Part shown: positions 1-7,973 of the stretch, piece by piece
How the letters are laid out: the number at the start of each line of letters is the position of its first letter
How positions within the stretch are numbered: the first letter of the stretch is position 1
Source: Paenibacillus tritici
GTDB taxonomy: Bacteria; Bacillota; Bacilli; Paenibacillales; Paenibacillaceae
Length of the DNA stretch: 64,000 nucleotides
Direction: 5' to 3'
Assembly: GCF_013204885.1 (NCBI RefSeq)
Contig: NZ_JABMKX010000005.1
Location: forward strand, 310,001 to 374,000
Made by a program: the position numbers and the translations under genes
The notes under the pieces: generated by a model
Database searches by the model: none
Told to the model about the DNA's origin: nothing
Seen by the model: the letters and a program-made list of their open reading frames with translations, nothing else

Positions 1-345
1 TATCGTGACTTTACATACATTGATGATATTGTAGAAGGGATTCGCAGAATTCTGAGTATAGCACCTGCTGATGCTGTTCCACATAAGGTTTATAACATAG
101 GTAACAATAGTCCTGAGAAACTAATGTTCTTTATAGAAACCTTAGAGAAGTGTTTAGGAAAGAGCCTAGGTAGAGAAGTTGTATTTAAAAAAACATTTGA
201 ACCTATTAAGCCTGGAGATGTACCAGCAACCTATGCTTCTACTGAGCTGTTGCAAGCGGCAGTCGGATTCAAACCAAGTACGTCTATTGAAGAGGGACTA
301 CAGAAATTTACGGACTGGTATGTTGAATATTATAAAGCCAAATAA
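1..345 (+). CDS. UDP-glucuronate 4-epimerase-like SDR, C-terminal part
   Basis: This is an open frame running from the window edge to a TAA at 343-345, so about 114 C-terminal codons are visible and the start lies upstream. The fragment begins with [14 protein letters not shown]. It continues with YNIGNN, a GDVPATYA motif and a final [17 protein letters not shown] segment. Together these are the C-terminal signature of extended short-chain dehydrogenases that act as UDP-glucuronate/UDP-galacturonate 4-epimerases in capsule or exopolysaccharide synthesis. It sits 17 bases before rmlA and probably shares its operon. The catalytic YxxxK part is outside the window, so the exact substrate is inferred from the tail only. 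Confidence 0.8.
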   Translation, partial: YRDFTYIDDIVEGIRRILSIAPADAVPHKVYNIGNNSPEKLMFFIETLEKCLGKSLGREVVFKKTFEPIKPGDVPATYASTELLQAAVGFKPSTSIEEGLQKFTDWYVEYYKAK

Positions 346-362
346 TTAATGAGGTGACCCCA

Positions 363-1241
363 ATGAAAGGCATAATCCTAGCCGGAGGCTCCGGCACGCG
401 CCTTTACCCATTAACAATGGTAACCAGTAAGCAGCTTCTACCCGTGTACGACAAACCGATGATCTATTATCCGTTGTCTACGCTTATGCTTGCCGGAATT
501 AATGACATTCTTATCATCTCAACACCTGAGGATACTCCGAGGTTCGAGAGTCTTTTCGGGAATGGGTCTCAGTTTGGCATCTCCTTACAATACATAGTTC
601 AGCCCAGTCCTGACGGTTTAGCTCAGGCTTTTATTTTGGGCGAATCGTTCATTGGTAGTGATTCTGTAGCTATGATTCTTGGCGATAATATTTACTATGG
701 GAATGGTATTCGTAAGATGCTTCAGCGTGCCTCTGAGAAAGCACAGGGGGCGACGGTGTTCGGTTATCATGTCCAAGACCCGGAACGATTCGGTGTGGTG
801 GAATTTAACGACGAAGGCAAGGTACTAAGCGTGGAAGAGAAGCCTGTACAGCCGAAGTCTAATTATGCGATTACTGGCCTGTACTTCTATGACAACCGTG
901 TTGTGGAGATTGCTAAGAATGTGCAGCCATCTTCCCGGGGCGAACTTGAGATTACTTCGATTAATGAAGCGTATCTCCACATGGGTGAATTGGATGTTGA
1001 ACTTCTGGGGCGGGGATTCACTTGGCTGGATACGGGGACTCACCAGAGTCTGGTGGATGCTACGAACTTCGTCCGCACCATTGAAGATCATCAGGGGATT
1101 AAGATTGCAGCGCTTGAAGAGATTGCATACATTAATGGATGGATCACGAAGGAGCACCTACTCAGTTGTGGACAGAAGCTAAGCAAGACGGGCTACGGCC
1201 AATATCTGATCAAGGTCGCCACCGGGAAGATTCAATATTAA
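363..1241 (+). CDS. rmlA: Glucose-1-phosphate thymidylyltransferase
   Basis: It makes dTDP-glucose from glucose-1-phosphate and dTTP, the first step to dTDP-rhamnose and related sugars. The 292-residue protein starts [18 protein letters not shown], the nucleotidyltransferase signature. It also carries [25 protein letters not shown] and [20 protein letters not shown], all typical of RmlA, and has the usual family length. ATG 363 is chosen because GAGGTG at 351-356 lies six bases upstream; a GTG at 354 in the same frame lies inside that ribosome-binding site. rmlC and rmlB follow in the same direction. Confidence 0.96.
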   Translation: MKGIILAGGSGTRLYPLTMVTSKQLLPVYDKPMIYYPLSTLMLAGINDILIISTPEDTPRFESLFGNGSQFGISLQYIVQPSPDGLAQAFILGESFIGSDSVAMILGDNIYYGNGIRKMLQRASEKAQGATVFGYHVQDPERFGVVEFNDEGKVLSVEEKPVQPKSNYAITGLYFYDNRVVEIAKNVQPSSRGELEITSINEAYLHMGELDVELLGRGFTWLDTGTHQSLVDATNFVRTIEDHQGIKIAALEEIAYINGWITKEHLLSCGQKLSKTGYGQYLIKVATGKIQY

Positions 1242-1261
1242 GCAGTAAAGGTGTGGAGGAA

Positions 1262-1822
1262 ATGAAGTTAACAGAAACAGTGCTTCCAGGCGTATATATA
1301 GTCGAAGCTGCGGTCTTCGGGGATCACCGGGGATGGTTCATGGAGACGTTCAGTGATGCGAAATTCAGAGAGCAGGGCATAGACATTGCTTTTGTACAGG
1401 ATAATCAATCCTATTCTGCTGTCCAAGGAACCTTGCGCGGCCTGCATTATCAGCTGAATCCCAAAGCTCAGACCAAGCTTGTCCGTTGCACGCGTGGCGT
1501 GATCTTCGATGTCGCCGTGGATGTCAGAGCAGGCAGTCCAACTTACGGCAAGTGGTTTGGTATTGAGCTGAGTGCCGAGAATAAGAAGCAACTGCTAATT
1601 CCCAAGGGGTTCGCCCATGGATTCATGACTCTGACGGAGGACGTTGAAGTTCAGTATAAATGTGATGAGCCGTATGCCCCGGAATGTGATGGCGGCATTC
1701 TCTGGAATGACCCTGCCATTGGGATAGAGTGGCCATTACATGTTACTCCCGTTCTATCTGGCAAAGACGAGATGGCTCCATTGCTGAAAGATGCCGTACT
1801 GAATTTTACCTATAATCACTGA
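1262..1822 (+). CDS. rmlC: dTDP-4-dehydrorhamnose 3,5-epimerase
   Basis: This is a cupin-fold epimerase acting on dTDP-4-keto-6-deoxyglucose. The 186-residue protein has the RmlC core: DHRGWFMETF near residues 21-30, GTLRGLHYQ with the expected catalytic His near 62, then VDVRAGSPTYGKW and IPKGFAHGFMTL. ATG 1262 gives normal family length; the frame is open further upstream inside rmlA, but a longer start would overlap it by more than 100 bases. AAGGTG at 1248-1253 is the better spaced ribosome-binding site, and GGAGG at 1255-1259 is too close. It lies between rmlA and rmlB. Confidence 0.95.
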   Translation: MKLTETVLPGVYIVEAAVFGDHRGWFMETFSDAKFREQGIDIAFVQDNQSYSAVQGTLRGLHYQLNPKAQTKLVRCTRGVIFDVAVDVRAGSPTYGKWFGIELSAENKKQLLIPKGFAHGFMTLTEDVEVQYKCDEPYAPECDGGILWNDPAIGIEWPLHVTPVLSGKDEMAPLLKDAVLNFTYNH

Positions 1823-1863
1823 AGTGGATAGAAAACCAATCGAATCATTCTGAGGTGTAATTC

Positions 1864-2859
1864 ATGAGTAGGAAGAAATTGCTGATCACCGGAGGTGCCG
1901 GTTTCATTGGCGGGAACTTTGTGCAATACATTATGGATAAGTATTCCGATTACGATGTCTATAACCTGGATCTGTTGACCTATGCGGGTGATTTAACTAA
2001 GCACAAGGAGATTGCAGAGCGGGATAATTATCGCTTCATCCAGGCAGACATTGCTGACCGTGGAGCTATTCTGGCTCTTTTTGAACAAGAACGCTTTGAT
2101 TATGTAGTGCATTTCGCAGCGGAGAGTCATGTGGACCGCTCGATTACTGATCCGGCAGTATTTGTCCGGACGAATGTAATGGGAACCCAGGTGCTGCTGG
2201 ATGCTTCACGGACCATTGGAGTAACCAAATTCGTTCATGTCTCCACGGATGAAGTGTATGGTGAGCTGGACTGGGACCCTGCGGTATTCTTCACGGAAGA
2301 GACGCCGCTCCAGCCTAATAGTCCGTATAGTGCCAGCAAGGCATCGTCTGATCTGCTGGTTCGTGCTTATCATGAAACCTTCGGCCTGCCGATGAATATC
2401 ACCCGCTGCTCTAATAACTATGGCCCGTATCACTTCCCTGAGAAGCTAATTCCGCTTACGATCTCTAGGGTTCTGAATGAACAGAAGGTTCCTGTCTATG
2501 GGGATGGCGGGAATATCCGGGATTGGCTGCATGTCTGGGATCATTGTGCAGCTATTGACCTTGTTCTGCATGAAGGGGTTAATGGTGAGGTATATAATGT
2601 GGGCGGTCATAATGAACGTACCAATCTTGAAGTCGTGAAGACTATTATTCATACCTTGGGTAAATCTGAGGACTTGATTGAATTCGTTACCGACCGGCTG
2701 GGACATGATAAACGTTATGCTATTGATCCTACTAAGCTGGAGAAGCTGGGTTGGAAGCCGACGTATACCTTTGAGACAGGAATCGCCCAGACGATTAAGT
2801 GGTATACAGACAATGCCGAGTGGTGGGAACAAATTCTTAGCGGCGAGTACCGGAAATAG
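1864..2859 (+). CDS. rmlB: dTDP-glucose 4,6-dehydratase
   Basis: It converts dTDP-glucose to dTDP-4-keto-6-deoxyglucose using bound NAD. The 331-residue protein has the Rossmann motif GGAGFIGGNF near residues 9-18, the catalytic STDEVYGEL with Thr-Asp-Glu near 128-130, and YSASK with the Tyr and Lys near 155 and 159. The C-terminal half has NNYGPYHFPEKLIPL and RDWLHVWDHC, both diagnostic of RmlB. GAGGTG at 1852-1857 supports ATG 1864. No rmlD follows; the next frame is an unrelated membrane protein, so the final reductase must be upstream or elsewhere, or another dTDP-sugar is made. Confidence 0.96.
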   Translation: MSRKKLLITGGAGFIGGNFVQYIMDKYSDYDVYNLDLLTYAGDLTKHKEIAERDNYRFIQADIADRGAILALFEQERFDYVVHFAAESHVDRSITDPAVFVRTNVMGTQVLLDASRTIGVTKFVHVSTDEVYGELDWDPAVFFTEETPLQPNSPYSASKASSDLLVRAYHETFGLPMNITRCSNNYGPYHFPEKLIPLTISRVLNEQKVPVYGDGGNIRDWLHVWDHCAAIDLVLHEGVNGEVYNVGGHNERTNLEVVKTIIHTLGKSEDLIEFVTDRLGHDKRYAIDPTKLEKLGWKPTYTFETGIAQTIKWYTDNAEWWEQILSGEYRK

Positions 2860-2862
2860 CTT

Positions 2863-3510
2863 ATGACACATTTAATATCCAAAACCAAGCTGGGCAAGCG
2901 CAGAAAAAGAATGCTCTTTCTGTACTTGCCTCTTCTTCTAATTATAGTGCTGCTTCTGTGCGCTGGTCGCTTCCTTCCCATATCCGAGTCTCCCGGACAA
3001 GCAGATGTCCTCATCATCCTCAGCGGCGGGGGAGGACGGGTGGAGCAAGGGGTTCAGCTGTTTCAAGAAGGCTATGCGCCGCAGCTCTTGCTGTCTAACG
3101 TGAAGGAGAATGCCGGTCCCTCCGGCAACATGCGCCAAACCTCCCTATCTCTAGGCATCCCGGAGGGTGCCATTCTGGCCGAGAATGCAGCCCAGAGTAC
3201 TTATCAGAACGCACAGTTCACACTTCCGATCATGAAGCAGCAGGGCTTCAAGTCTGCGATTGTGGTCTCTTCGGATTTTCATATGCGGCGGGTGAAGTTT
3301 ATCTTCGATCATGTCTATAAGGATTCTGGAATAGAATTGACGTATGTTGGTGCTGACTCAGGCTATAACGCGAAGGCTTGGTGGAGTGACCGGTATAGCC
3401 GGGAGACGACTTTTAACGAATATACGAAGATGATCGGGAATGCCTTAGGCTATAATGGGCCGGAAGCGAAAAGCTCGCTGGAGCAGATTAAGCGCTGGTT
3501 CCGCCGGTAA
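2863..3510 (+). CDS. DUF218/YdcF-SanA-like membrane protein
   Basis: The 215-residue protein has a basic N-terminus, one membrane segment at about residues 17-37, and an extracytoplasmic DUF218 domain. The domain has ADVLIILSGGGGRVEQG, then ENAAQSTYQNAQFTLPIM, then AIVVSSDFHMRRVKFIF, the conserved core of the YdcF/SanA/ElyC family linked to envelope polysaccharide and peptidoglycan metabolism. It starts four bases after the rmlB stop with no clear ribosome-binding site, which suggests translational coupling. Its last 23 codons recur almost unchanged at 7451-7519. The biochemical activity of the family is unsettled. Confidence 0.85.
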   Translation: MTHLISKTKLGKRRKRMLFLYLPLLLIIVLLLCAGRFLPISESPGQADVLIILSGGGGRVEQGVQLFQEGYAPQLLLSNVKENAGPSGNMRQTSLSLGIPEGAILAENAAQSTYQNAQFTLPIMKQQGFKSAIVVSSDFHMRRVKFIFDHVYKDSGIELTYVGADSGYNAKAWWSDRYSRETTFNEYTKMIGNALGYNGPEAKSSLEQIKRWFRR

Positions 3511-3792
3511 CAGTAACAGGAGGACAAGGAGCGGCAGTAGGCGAAGCGGGGGGAACAGTGGGGCGGCTTCGTATATGTGATACCGGGACGACAGAGACCT
3601 TATGAGACTACTAGGTGTTTCTGCTGAACCATAACGCCGCGAAGCTGGCGGGATTGCCTGTCCGGAAGTTGCCGGATAAATAACCGGACTCTAACAAAGA
3701 AGACATAGACGACGTTCATATGCAGCAGGTTATCTTTTCGATAACCTGCTCTTGATTTTGATTTGCCTTCATTAAATTCTCCATCATCATCT
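3511..3792. other. Gene-free interval after the DUF218 gene
   Basis: No convincing gene is visible in these 282 bases. A short open stretch encoding NHNAAKLAGLPVRKLPDK ends at a TAA near 3683 but has no start or ribosome-binding site, and may be a remnant. The interval ends with the hairpin at 3724-3750. It marks the left edge of the accessory block that separates the two DUF218 gene ends. Confidence 0.5.
3724..3750. terminator. Perfect 11-bp hairpin, probable terminator
   Basis: AGCAGGTTATC at 3724-3734 pairs perfectly with GATAACCTGCT at 3740-3750 around a TTTTC loop. A T-rich but interrupted tract follows on the plus strand. It lies downstream of both the DUF218 gene (plus) and the NTF2-like gene (minus), so it may end transcription from either side. 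Confidence 0.55.
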
Positions 3793-4488
3793 TTATACAC
3801 TTGACACTACGATATTTAAGGCTTTGATTTTCCCGTTATTAAGCGTGAAGCGGAAATCCAGTGGAATTGGACTGCCTTTGAAATTACCTGAAATGGTGGC
3901 GGTGACAACCGTTTCGTCATTTTTCTCCGCACAATTGGTGATTTCAGTCCTACCCGCAGCGTCCCTGTTTGCCTTCATAATAAACTTGCTGATAACTTCG
4001 GGATCATGAAATTCTTCTCCATTGTCAACTAATATGGCATCCTCTGCAAAGCAGTTAGCGAGAAGGTCACCGTCAAAGATATCTGCGGCATGATAATAGG
4101 CTGCAATAGGCAGCGGCAAAGGAATTGCCCGACTGTTAGAGGAAAGAACATTGCGCAGGCGTGTAATTTTATCTCCATCCACAGTAAAATGAAAATCAAG
4201 ATAGAGGGGGTCCGGTAGTCCGGTTTTGTCGTAATTTCCGTCTGATTTTGCGGTAACAACGATCTCCTTGGCATTCTGAACGACATTTATGATCTCCAGT
4301 CGTAAGCCTACTTCGAAATAGTCGTGGTCACTCCACTCTTTGATAGCGGTTTTCCCGTGATATTCTTTGCCGGCGTCAAAAACAACTGCATCCTCGGAAA
4401 AAATTGAAAGGAAGGTCGCGGGATCATCTGTATTTGTCGCATGAAAATGTTTCTCAACCGGTTGGGGTAATTGAATTTTGTTTATCAT
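3793..4488 (-). CDS. Tandem NTF2/SnoaL-like domain protein
   Basis: The protein of about 231 residues contains two copies of a small alpha+beta NTF2-like domain. Both repeat the order helix, FxEDAxxxDxGxEF/YH, then TAxxxGN, then a domain ending FxFTxxxxKIxxLxxV. Copy one covers about residues 5-118 and copy two about 120-231. Such domains bind small hydrophobic ligands or act as isomerases or polyketide cyclases; no specific substrate can be read. CTCCTT on the plus strand at 4499-4504 is the ribosome-binding site; ATG at 4488 has ten-base spacing and ATG at 4494 is an alternative. It is divergent from the WYL regulator, its likely controller, and is AT-richer than the flanking operons. Confidence 0.75.
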   Translation of the reverse strand: MINKIQLPQPVEKHFHATNTDDPATFLSIFSEDAVVFDAGKEYHGKTAIKEWSDHDYFEVGLRLEIINVVQNAKEIVVTAKSDGNYDKTGLPDPLYLDFHFTVDGDKITRLRNVLSSNSRAIPLPLPIAAYYHAADIFDGDLLANCFAEDAILVDNGEEFHDPEVISKFIMKANRDAAGRTEITNCAEKNDETVVTATISGNFKGSPIPLDFRFTLNNGKIKALNIVVSSV

Positions 4489-4695
4489 AATCATCATTCT
4501 CCTTATTAATGTTGTGCTACAGTTCAATTACACTTCTTAATATAAAGGACAAAACCTGACAACAGTCCGTCTGGTTTTGTGTTAATAAATATTTATCATG
4601 ACATTAATCCAATTCTTCATTACCAGTTGTATGTCAATATGACACACTGGTGTCGTGTTTAGAACGATATACTGTACTTGAATTGAGGTGACTTA

Positions 4696-5631
4696 ATGCA
4701 GATCAGCAGACTTTTCGGCATTGTTTATTACTTACTTGAGAAAAAAGAAACTACGGGGAAAGAGCTTGCCGACCGTTTTGAAGTATCGGTTAGAACCATA
4801 TATCGCGATATTGAGACATTAAGCAGCGCTGGCATACCAGTCTATACGAATCAAGGCAAAGGCGGCGGAATCGTCATTCTTGACAAATTTATACTTAATA
4901 AGTCGGTACTTTCTGAAAAAGAGCAGGACGAAATACTGCTCGCCTTGCAGAATCTATCAGCAGCGCGATATCCCGAAATTGAGACTATTCTTTCACGATT
5001 AAGCAGCCTTTTCAAAAAGAGTGATGTTAATTGGATTGAATTGGACTTCTCACCCTGGGGAAGTGATGAACGAAACAAAGAAAATTTCAATGCACTAAAA
5101 ATGGCAATTATAAGCAAACATATTATTATATTCGAATATTTTAATACCTCAGGTGTGAAAAGCTTGCGCAGGGTTGAGCCGATTAAGTTGATTTTTAAGG
5201 ATAAGGCATGGTATTTGAAAGCGTATTGCTATGATAAAAGAACATACAGAACATTCAAAATATCCCGTATGGCTAATATCGAAATCACTGAAGATGTTTT
5301 TGAGCAAGGGACATTAGTGGAATCTGCGGCCGAAGCGACAGATAATCAATTTCAAAAAAATATTGATATTCGGTTAAAAATCTCTCCGGCGGGAGCGTAT
5401 AGAATATACGATGACTTTAGTGAAAAAGAAATAACAAAACATGAAGATGGATCTTTTACTGTTATCGCATCCATGCCCGAAGGAGATTGGCTGTCAAATT
5501 ACTTTCTCTCTTATGGCCCTATTATTGAAGCGATGGAGCCTCAAAGTCTACGGGATGCTGTTATGAGCAAGATAGAGGTGATGATGGGAAATTTGAATCG
5601 AAAGGGTGGCCCTACCTTACGAGACCACTAG
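4696..5631 (+). CDS. YafY-type HTH/WYL transcriptional regulator
   Basis: The 311-residue protein has an N-terminal winged helix (TGKELADRFEVSVRTIYRDI, residues about 20-39) and a C-terminal WYL domain whose name motif is literally present (AWYLKAYCYDKRTYRTFKIS, near 170-190). These proteins sense ligands or nucleic-acid products through the WYL domain and control adjacent genes. It is divergent from the NTF2-like gene with about 207 bases between the two starts. GAGGTGA at 4685-4691 precedes ATG 4696. The coding sequence is AT-rich compared with the rml genes, which supports acquisition by transfer. Confidence 0.85.
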   Translation: MQISRLFGIVYYLLEKKETTGKELADRFEVSVRTIYRDIETLSSAGIPVYTNQGKGGGIVILDKFILNKSVLSEKEQDEILLALQNLSAARYPEIETILSRLSSLFKKSDVNWIELDFSPWGSDERNKENFNALKMAIISKHIIIFEYFNTSGVKSLRRVEPIKLIFKDKAWYLKAYCYDKRTYRTFKISRMANIEITEDVFEQGTLVESAAEATDNQFQKNIDIRLKISPAGAYRIYDDFSEKEITKHEDGSFTVIASMPEGDWLSNYFLSYGPIIEAMEPQSLRDAVMSKIEVMMGNLNRKGGPTLRDH

Positions 5632-5647
5632 GGTCTCTATTTTTTTG
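5621..5647 (+). terminator. Rho-independent terminator overlapping a stop codon
   Basis: GAGACC at 5621-5626 pairs with GGTCTC at 5632-5637 around ACTAG, followed by TATTTTTTT. The TAG stop of the WYL regulator (5629-5631) lies inside the loop. Confidence 0.85.
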
Positions 5648-5710
5648 CCATCATGGCAAACGGGTTGCCTGTAGTTCACGGATTGTACTAATCTGCGGCA
5701 CTCAACGTTA

Positions 5711-5740
5711 TTGACCATTGGAATAATGTGACATATTATT
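5711..5740 (+). promoter_or_regulatory. Sigma-A promoter with overlapping dyad, upstream of the quorum-sensing receptor
   Basis: TTGACC at 5711-5716 and TATTAT at 5734-5739 are exactly 17 bases apart. AATAATGTG at 5722-5730 and CATATTATT at 5732-5740 form a nine-base dyad with one mismatch around a central A, covering the -10 element. That is the expected place for an autoregulatory operator. The promoter is a direct reading; the identity of the binding protein is inferred. Confidence 0.7.
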
Positions 5741-5788
5741 ACATCTATAAAACAAATTATATTTGGATTCCAGTTAGGTGGTGTTAAC

Positions 5789-7189
5789 GTGGTCCCTACT
5801 ACTAGAACTATGATTCGCGATCTATTAGCGTTGTATTTGTCGCAGAAGGGAATGCCTATTAATCAATTCTCGGGACAATCCGGAATTAATTCAGGAACGC
5901 TCAGCCGGATACTTAGTGGTCACCAGCCCATTGCTATGAACCATCTGGAGCGAATCACTAAGGCGATGGATCTGCCGGAGGATCATTTCTACAGCTTATA
6001 CGTGGATGAATGTTTCTTTTTTTCGTCACCAACCTGGCGGCGTCTGCGGCCTTTTCTTGTACGTTCTGCTGAGCTGGGCCGTCTGGATTGCGTTGAAGAG
6101 GTGGTTCAGAATCTCCTAGAGAATCTGGTCTACGCCCCCATGCTGTTCGAAGTGGCTGAAGGACTGTTTCAAGAGGGGCTGTGGCAAGCTGCCGGATTGC
6201 TGTATAAGAATGTGAGTGCCAGCGAGAAGTATCAGAATTCCGAGCGACTCGCATTATGCCAATACCGTCTGTTCCGAATCGCCATTGGTGATGACCAGGC
6301 GCGGAATCTACAGGCTACACATCTCTTCGAAGGTTACCTGGACCGGCTGGATGAGGCGGATCAATTGGAAGGATTGAAGCATCTCGCACATGTATATGTT
6401 TCATTGCATAAGTGGCATAAGGTGGATGAGCTGGCAAAGGAGATGCAGCAATTAGCGACTCTTCGCTGGAATTTCCAGCGTCAGTCGGATCGTAAAGAGA
6501 GTAATGAGAAAAAAACCGAGAAACCCCTGTACTTCTATATCCTGTACGCACAGCTTATCCGTTCATACGTGTGTGAGCAAATAGGAGACTACCCATCGGC
6601 ATTAGATTGGGTATCCCTCTATATGGATGGAACCTGGATACAGGAAGACAATGAAGAAGTGAAGCGGACTGTGGCTCAGTTCCAAGAGTGGGGTACCGCG
6701 AACAGACTGCTCTATCGGGTGATGGCAGGACAATATGAGGCTCTCTCTGAATATGTTGAATATATCTCCCACCGACCAGATGAGATATTTACAGCGTTAT
6801 ACAGCATTGTCTTGTCGGCTAACCGCTACGATTGGAATGTTGATTATATTCTGGAACGGTTTGCTTCCTATATTCCTTACCGGACGTATTCTACAGAATT
6901 TGGCGATTATAACCGGCAGGTTATGTTGGACCAACACACCCAATTCCTCGCTGAAATGGCAGCCTATTATTTACATAATAAGCGTGAAGATGGTATTAGA
7001 TTCATCCTACAAAGTTTGGAATCGTCTGCTAGAATCAATGATGAGAGCAATATCCTCAAATGTGTTGATCTATTCGAACAGCATCGGCATCTGGCAGATG
7101 AAGAAGAGAAAGAGCAATACAAACTTCTAATTAGAGAGGTGCAGGACTCACATGAAAAGAAAATTTATCAAGCTTCTAGCTTCCTGTAG
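5789..7189 (+). CDS. XRE-TPR (RRNPP/AloR-like) peptide-pheromone receptor regulator
   Basis: The 466-residue protein has an N-terminal XRE helix-turn-helix (about residues 10-60, with NQFSGQSGINSGTLSRILSG) followed by about 380 residues of helical TPR-like repeats. This is the RRNPP receptor architecture (Rap, NprR, PlcR, PrgX), and in Paenibacillus the AloR receptors. GTG 5789 is chosen because AGGTGGTG at 5776-5783 precedes it; ATG 5810 is a weaker alternative. A strong promoter and dyad lie upstream, and a 47-codon secreted peptide gene overlaps its last 38 bases. By family analogy the re-imported mature peptide would bind the TPR domain and change DNA binding. Target genes are unknown; autoregulation is likely. 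Confidence 0.82.
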   Translation: MVPTTRTMIRDLLALYLSQKGMPINQFSGQSGINSGTLSRILSGHQPIAMNHLERITKAMDLPEDHFYSLYVDECFFFSSPTWRRLRPFLVRSAELGRLDCVEEVVQNLLENLVYAPMLFEVAEGLFQEGLWQAAGLLYKNVSASEKYQNSERLALCQYRLFRIAIGDDQARNLQATHLFEGYLDRLDEADQLEGLKHLAHVYVSLHKWHKVDELAKEMQQLATLRWNFQRQSDRKESNEKKTEKPLYFYILYAQLIRSYVCEQIGDYPSALDWVSLYMDGTWIQEDNEEVKRTVAQFQEWGTANRLLYRVMAGQYEALSEYVEYISHRPDEIFTALYSIVLSANRYDWNVDYILERFASYIPYRTYSTEFGDYNRQVMLDQHTQFLAEMAAYYLHNKREDGIRFILQSLESSARINDESNILKCVDLFEQHRHLADEEEKEQYKLLIREVQDSHEKKIYQASSFL

Positions 7190-7295
7190 TCTGGCTATTG
7201 TAATTATTATACCGATTGGTACTGTTGAGCCAGTAACAAATATCAGCCCTCAATCTCTGATTCAAACTATGGGTCACGGTATAGGTGGTGGTTGA
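7152..7295 (+). CDS. Secreted pro-peptide pheromone (AloP-like), 47 aa
   Basis: This small frame starts inside the receptor gene in another frame and extends 106 bases beyond its stop. It encodes a basic start (MKRKFIK), a hydrophobic core (LLASCSLAIVIIIPIGT) typical of a Sec signal peptide, and a short exported tail ending QTMGHGIGGG. The length, export signal, Gly/His-rich C-terminus and position directly after an XRE-TPR receptor match RRNPP propeptides. As I recall, a Paenibacillus polymyxa Alo peptide also ends in a short His/Gly-rich sequence. GAGGTG at 7136-7141 is ten bases before ATG 7152. The mature pheromone is probably the last 6-10 residues. Confidence 0.8.
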   Translation: MKRKFIKLLASCSLAIVIIIPIGTVEPVTNISPQSLIQTMGHGIGGG

Positions 7296-7347
7296 TGCTT
7301 ACCGGGCAGTAATAATATGATTTCAAGTAGGTACACAGAGCAAATGA

Positions 7348-7376
7348 CGTTCCCGGTATATCGGGAGCGTTTTTTT
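7348..7376 (+). terminator. Terminator of the quorum-sensing cassette
   Basis: CGTTCCCG at 7348-7355 pairs with CGGGAGCG at 7362-7369 (one G-T pair) around GTATAT, followed by seven T. It closes the receptor-propeptide unit about 50 bases after the peptide stop. Confidence 0.88.
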
Positions 7377-7450
7377 GATTATATGGCGGCTTGACCCGTA
7401 GTTTACAATCCCTTGTTACTTGCGAGGCGCTCCAACGCTGGGTGTCTGCC

Positions 7451-7519
7451 GCCTTCGGCTACAATGGCCCGGAAGCGAAGAACTCGCTGGAGCAGATCAA
7501 GCACTGGTTCCGCAGATAG
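7451..7519 (+). pseudogene. Remnant of a second DUF218 gene (C-terminal 22 codons)
   Basis: The frame reads AFGYNGPEAKNSLEQIKHWF then two Arg and a stop. It matches the end of the DUF218 protein at 3442-3510 (LGYNGPEAKSSLEQIKRWF, two Arg, stop) with only three or four substitutions. No start, ribosome-binding site or upstream DUF218 homology is visible, and the matching block starts abruptly near 7448. It looks like the surviving end of a duplicated or interrupted gene on the far side of the quorum-sensing insert. Confidence 0.8.
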
Positions 7520-7657
7520 GACAGTTCTGATAATCTATATCTGATACATCCATATAAGGATAATATTTTCGCCCTCTCACCACAATACGACAAACAAACT
7601 GGGTATCCCGGTCTATAATTAGGAGCAAATCTACTTATAGTCTGGGAGATATGTACT

Positions 7658-7810
7658 ATGCCTAATTATTATTTTAGGGAAATGTGGACCCCGTTGCGCT
7701 GGATCGGGATCAGGTTCTACCGGGATGACAGGGACCGGCTGTGGATGAAGAAGGGGAAGCAGCGGCGGCAGCTGGTAAGAAGCTCAGAAGCGGAGAATAC
7801 GGAGAGTTGA
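7658..7810 (+). CDS. Small basic protein, 50 aa, unknown
   Basis: The product is strongly basic and aromatic at the N-terminus (MPNYYFREMWTPLRWIGIRF), then Arg/Lys-rich (KKGKQRRQLVRSS). GGGAG at 7644-7648 lies nine bases before ATG 7658, a TATAAT at 7614-7619 lies upstream, and a tight terminator starts at the base after the stop. A complete transcription unit supports a real gene, but no family is recognised. Its closeness to the quorum-sensing cassette makes it a possible target, which is only inference. Confidence 0.5.
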   Translation: MPNYYFREMWTPLRWIGIRFYRDDRDRLWMKKGKQRRQLVRSSEAENTES

Positions 7811-7833
7811 AGAGACCTGAGGGTCTCTTTTTT
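7811..7833 (+). terminator. Rho-independent terminator
   Basis: AGAGACC at 7811-7817 pairs with GGTCTCT at 7822-7828 around TGAG, ending in a T-run to 7833. The stem is nearly the same as that of the terminator at 5621-5647. Confidence 0.88.
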
Positions 7834-7973
7834 CATGGGAAAATGTTTATGTCTTAGGAACTATTACCTTTGAACCAATTGATGTATAATGGATTCTGCG
7901 AGTCTAGCGGTTGCTCTCTTGGAATGGGAGTGGAAGAGTTGACGGCCAGGGCTGCTTACTATGGTTGGGGGCG

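Noticed and set aside
3600..3800. 66-codon minus-strand frame between the DUF218 and NTF2-like genes
   Set aside because: It passes through the 11-bp hairpin and lacks a ribosome-binding site.
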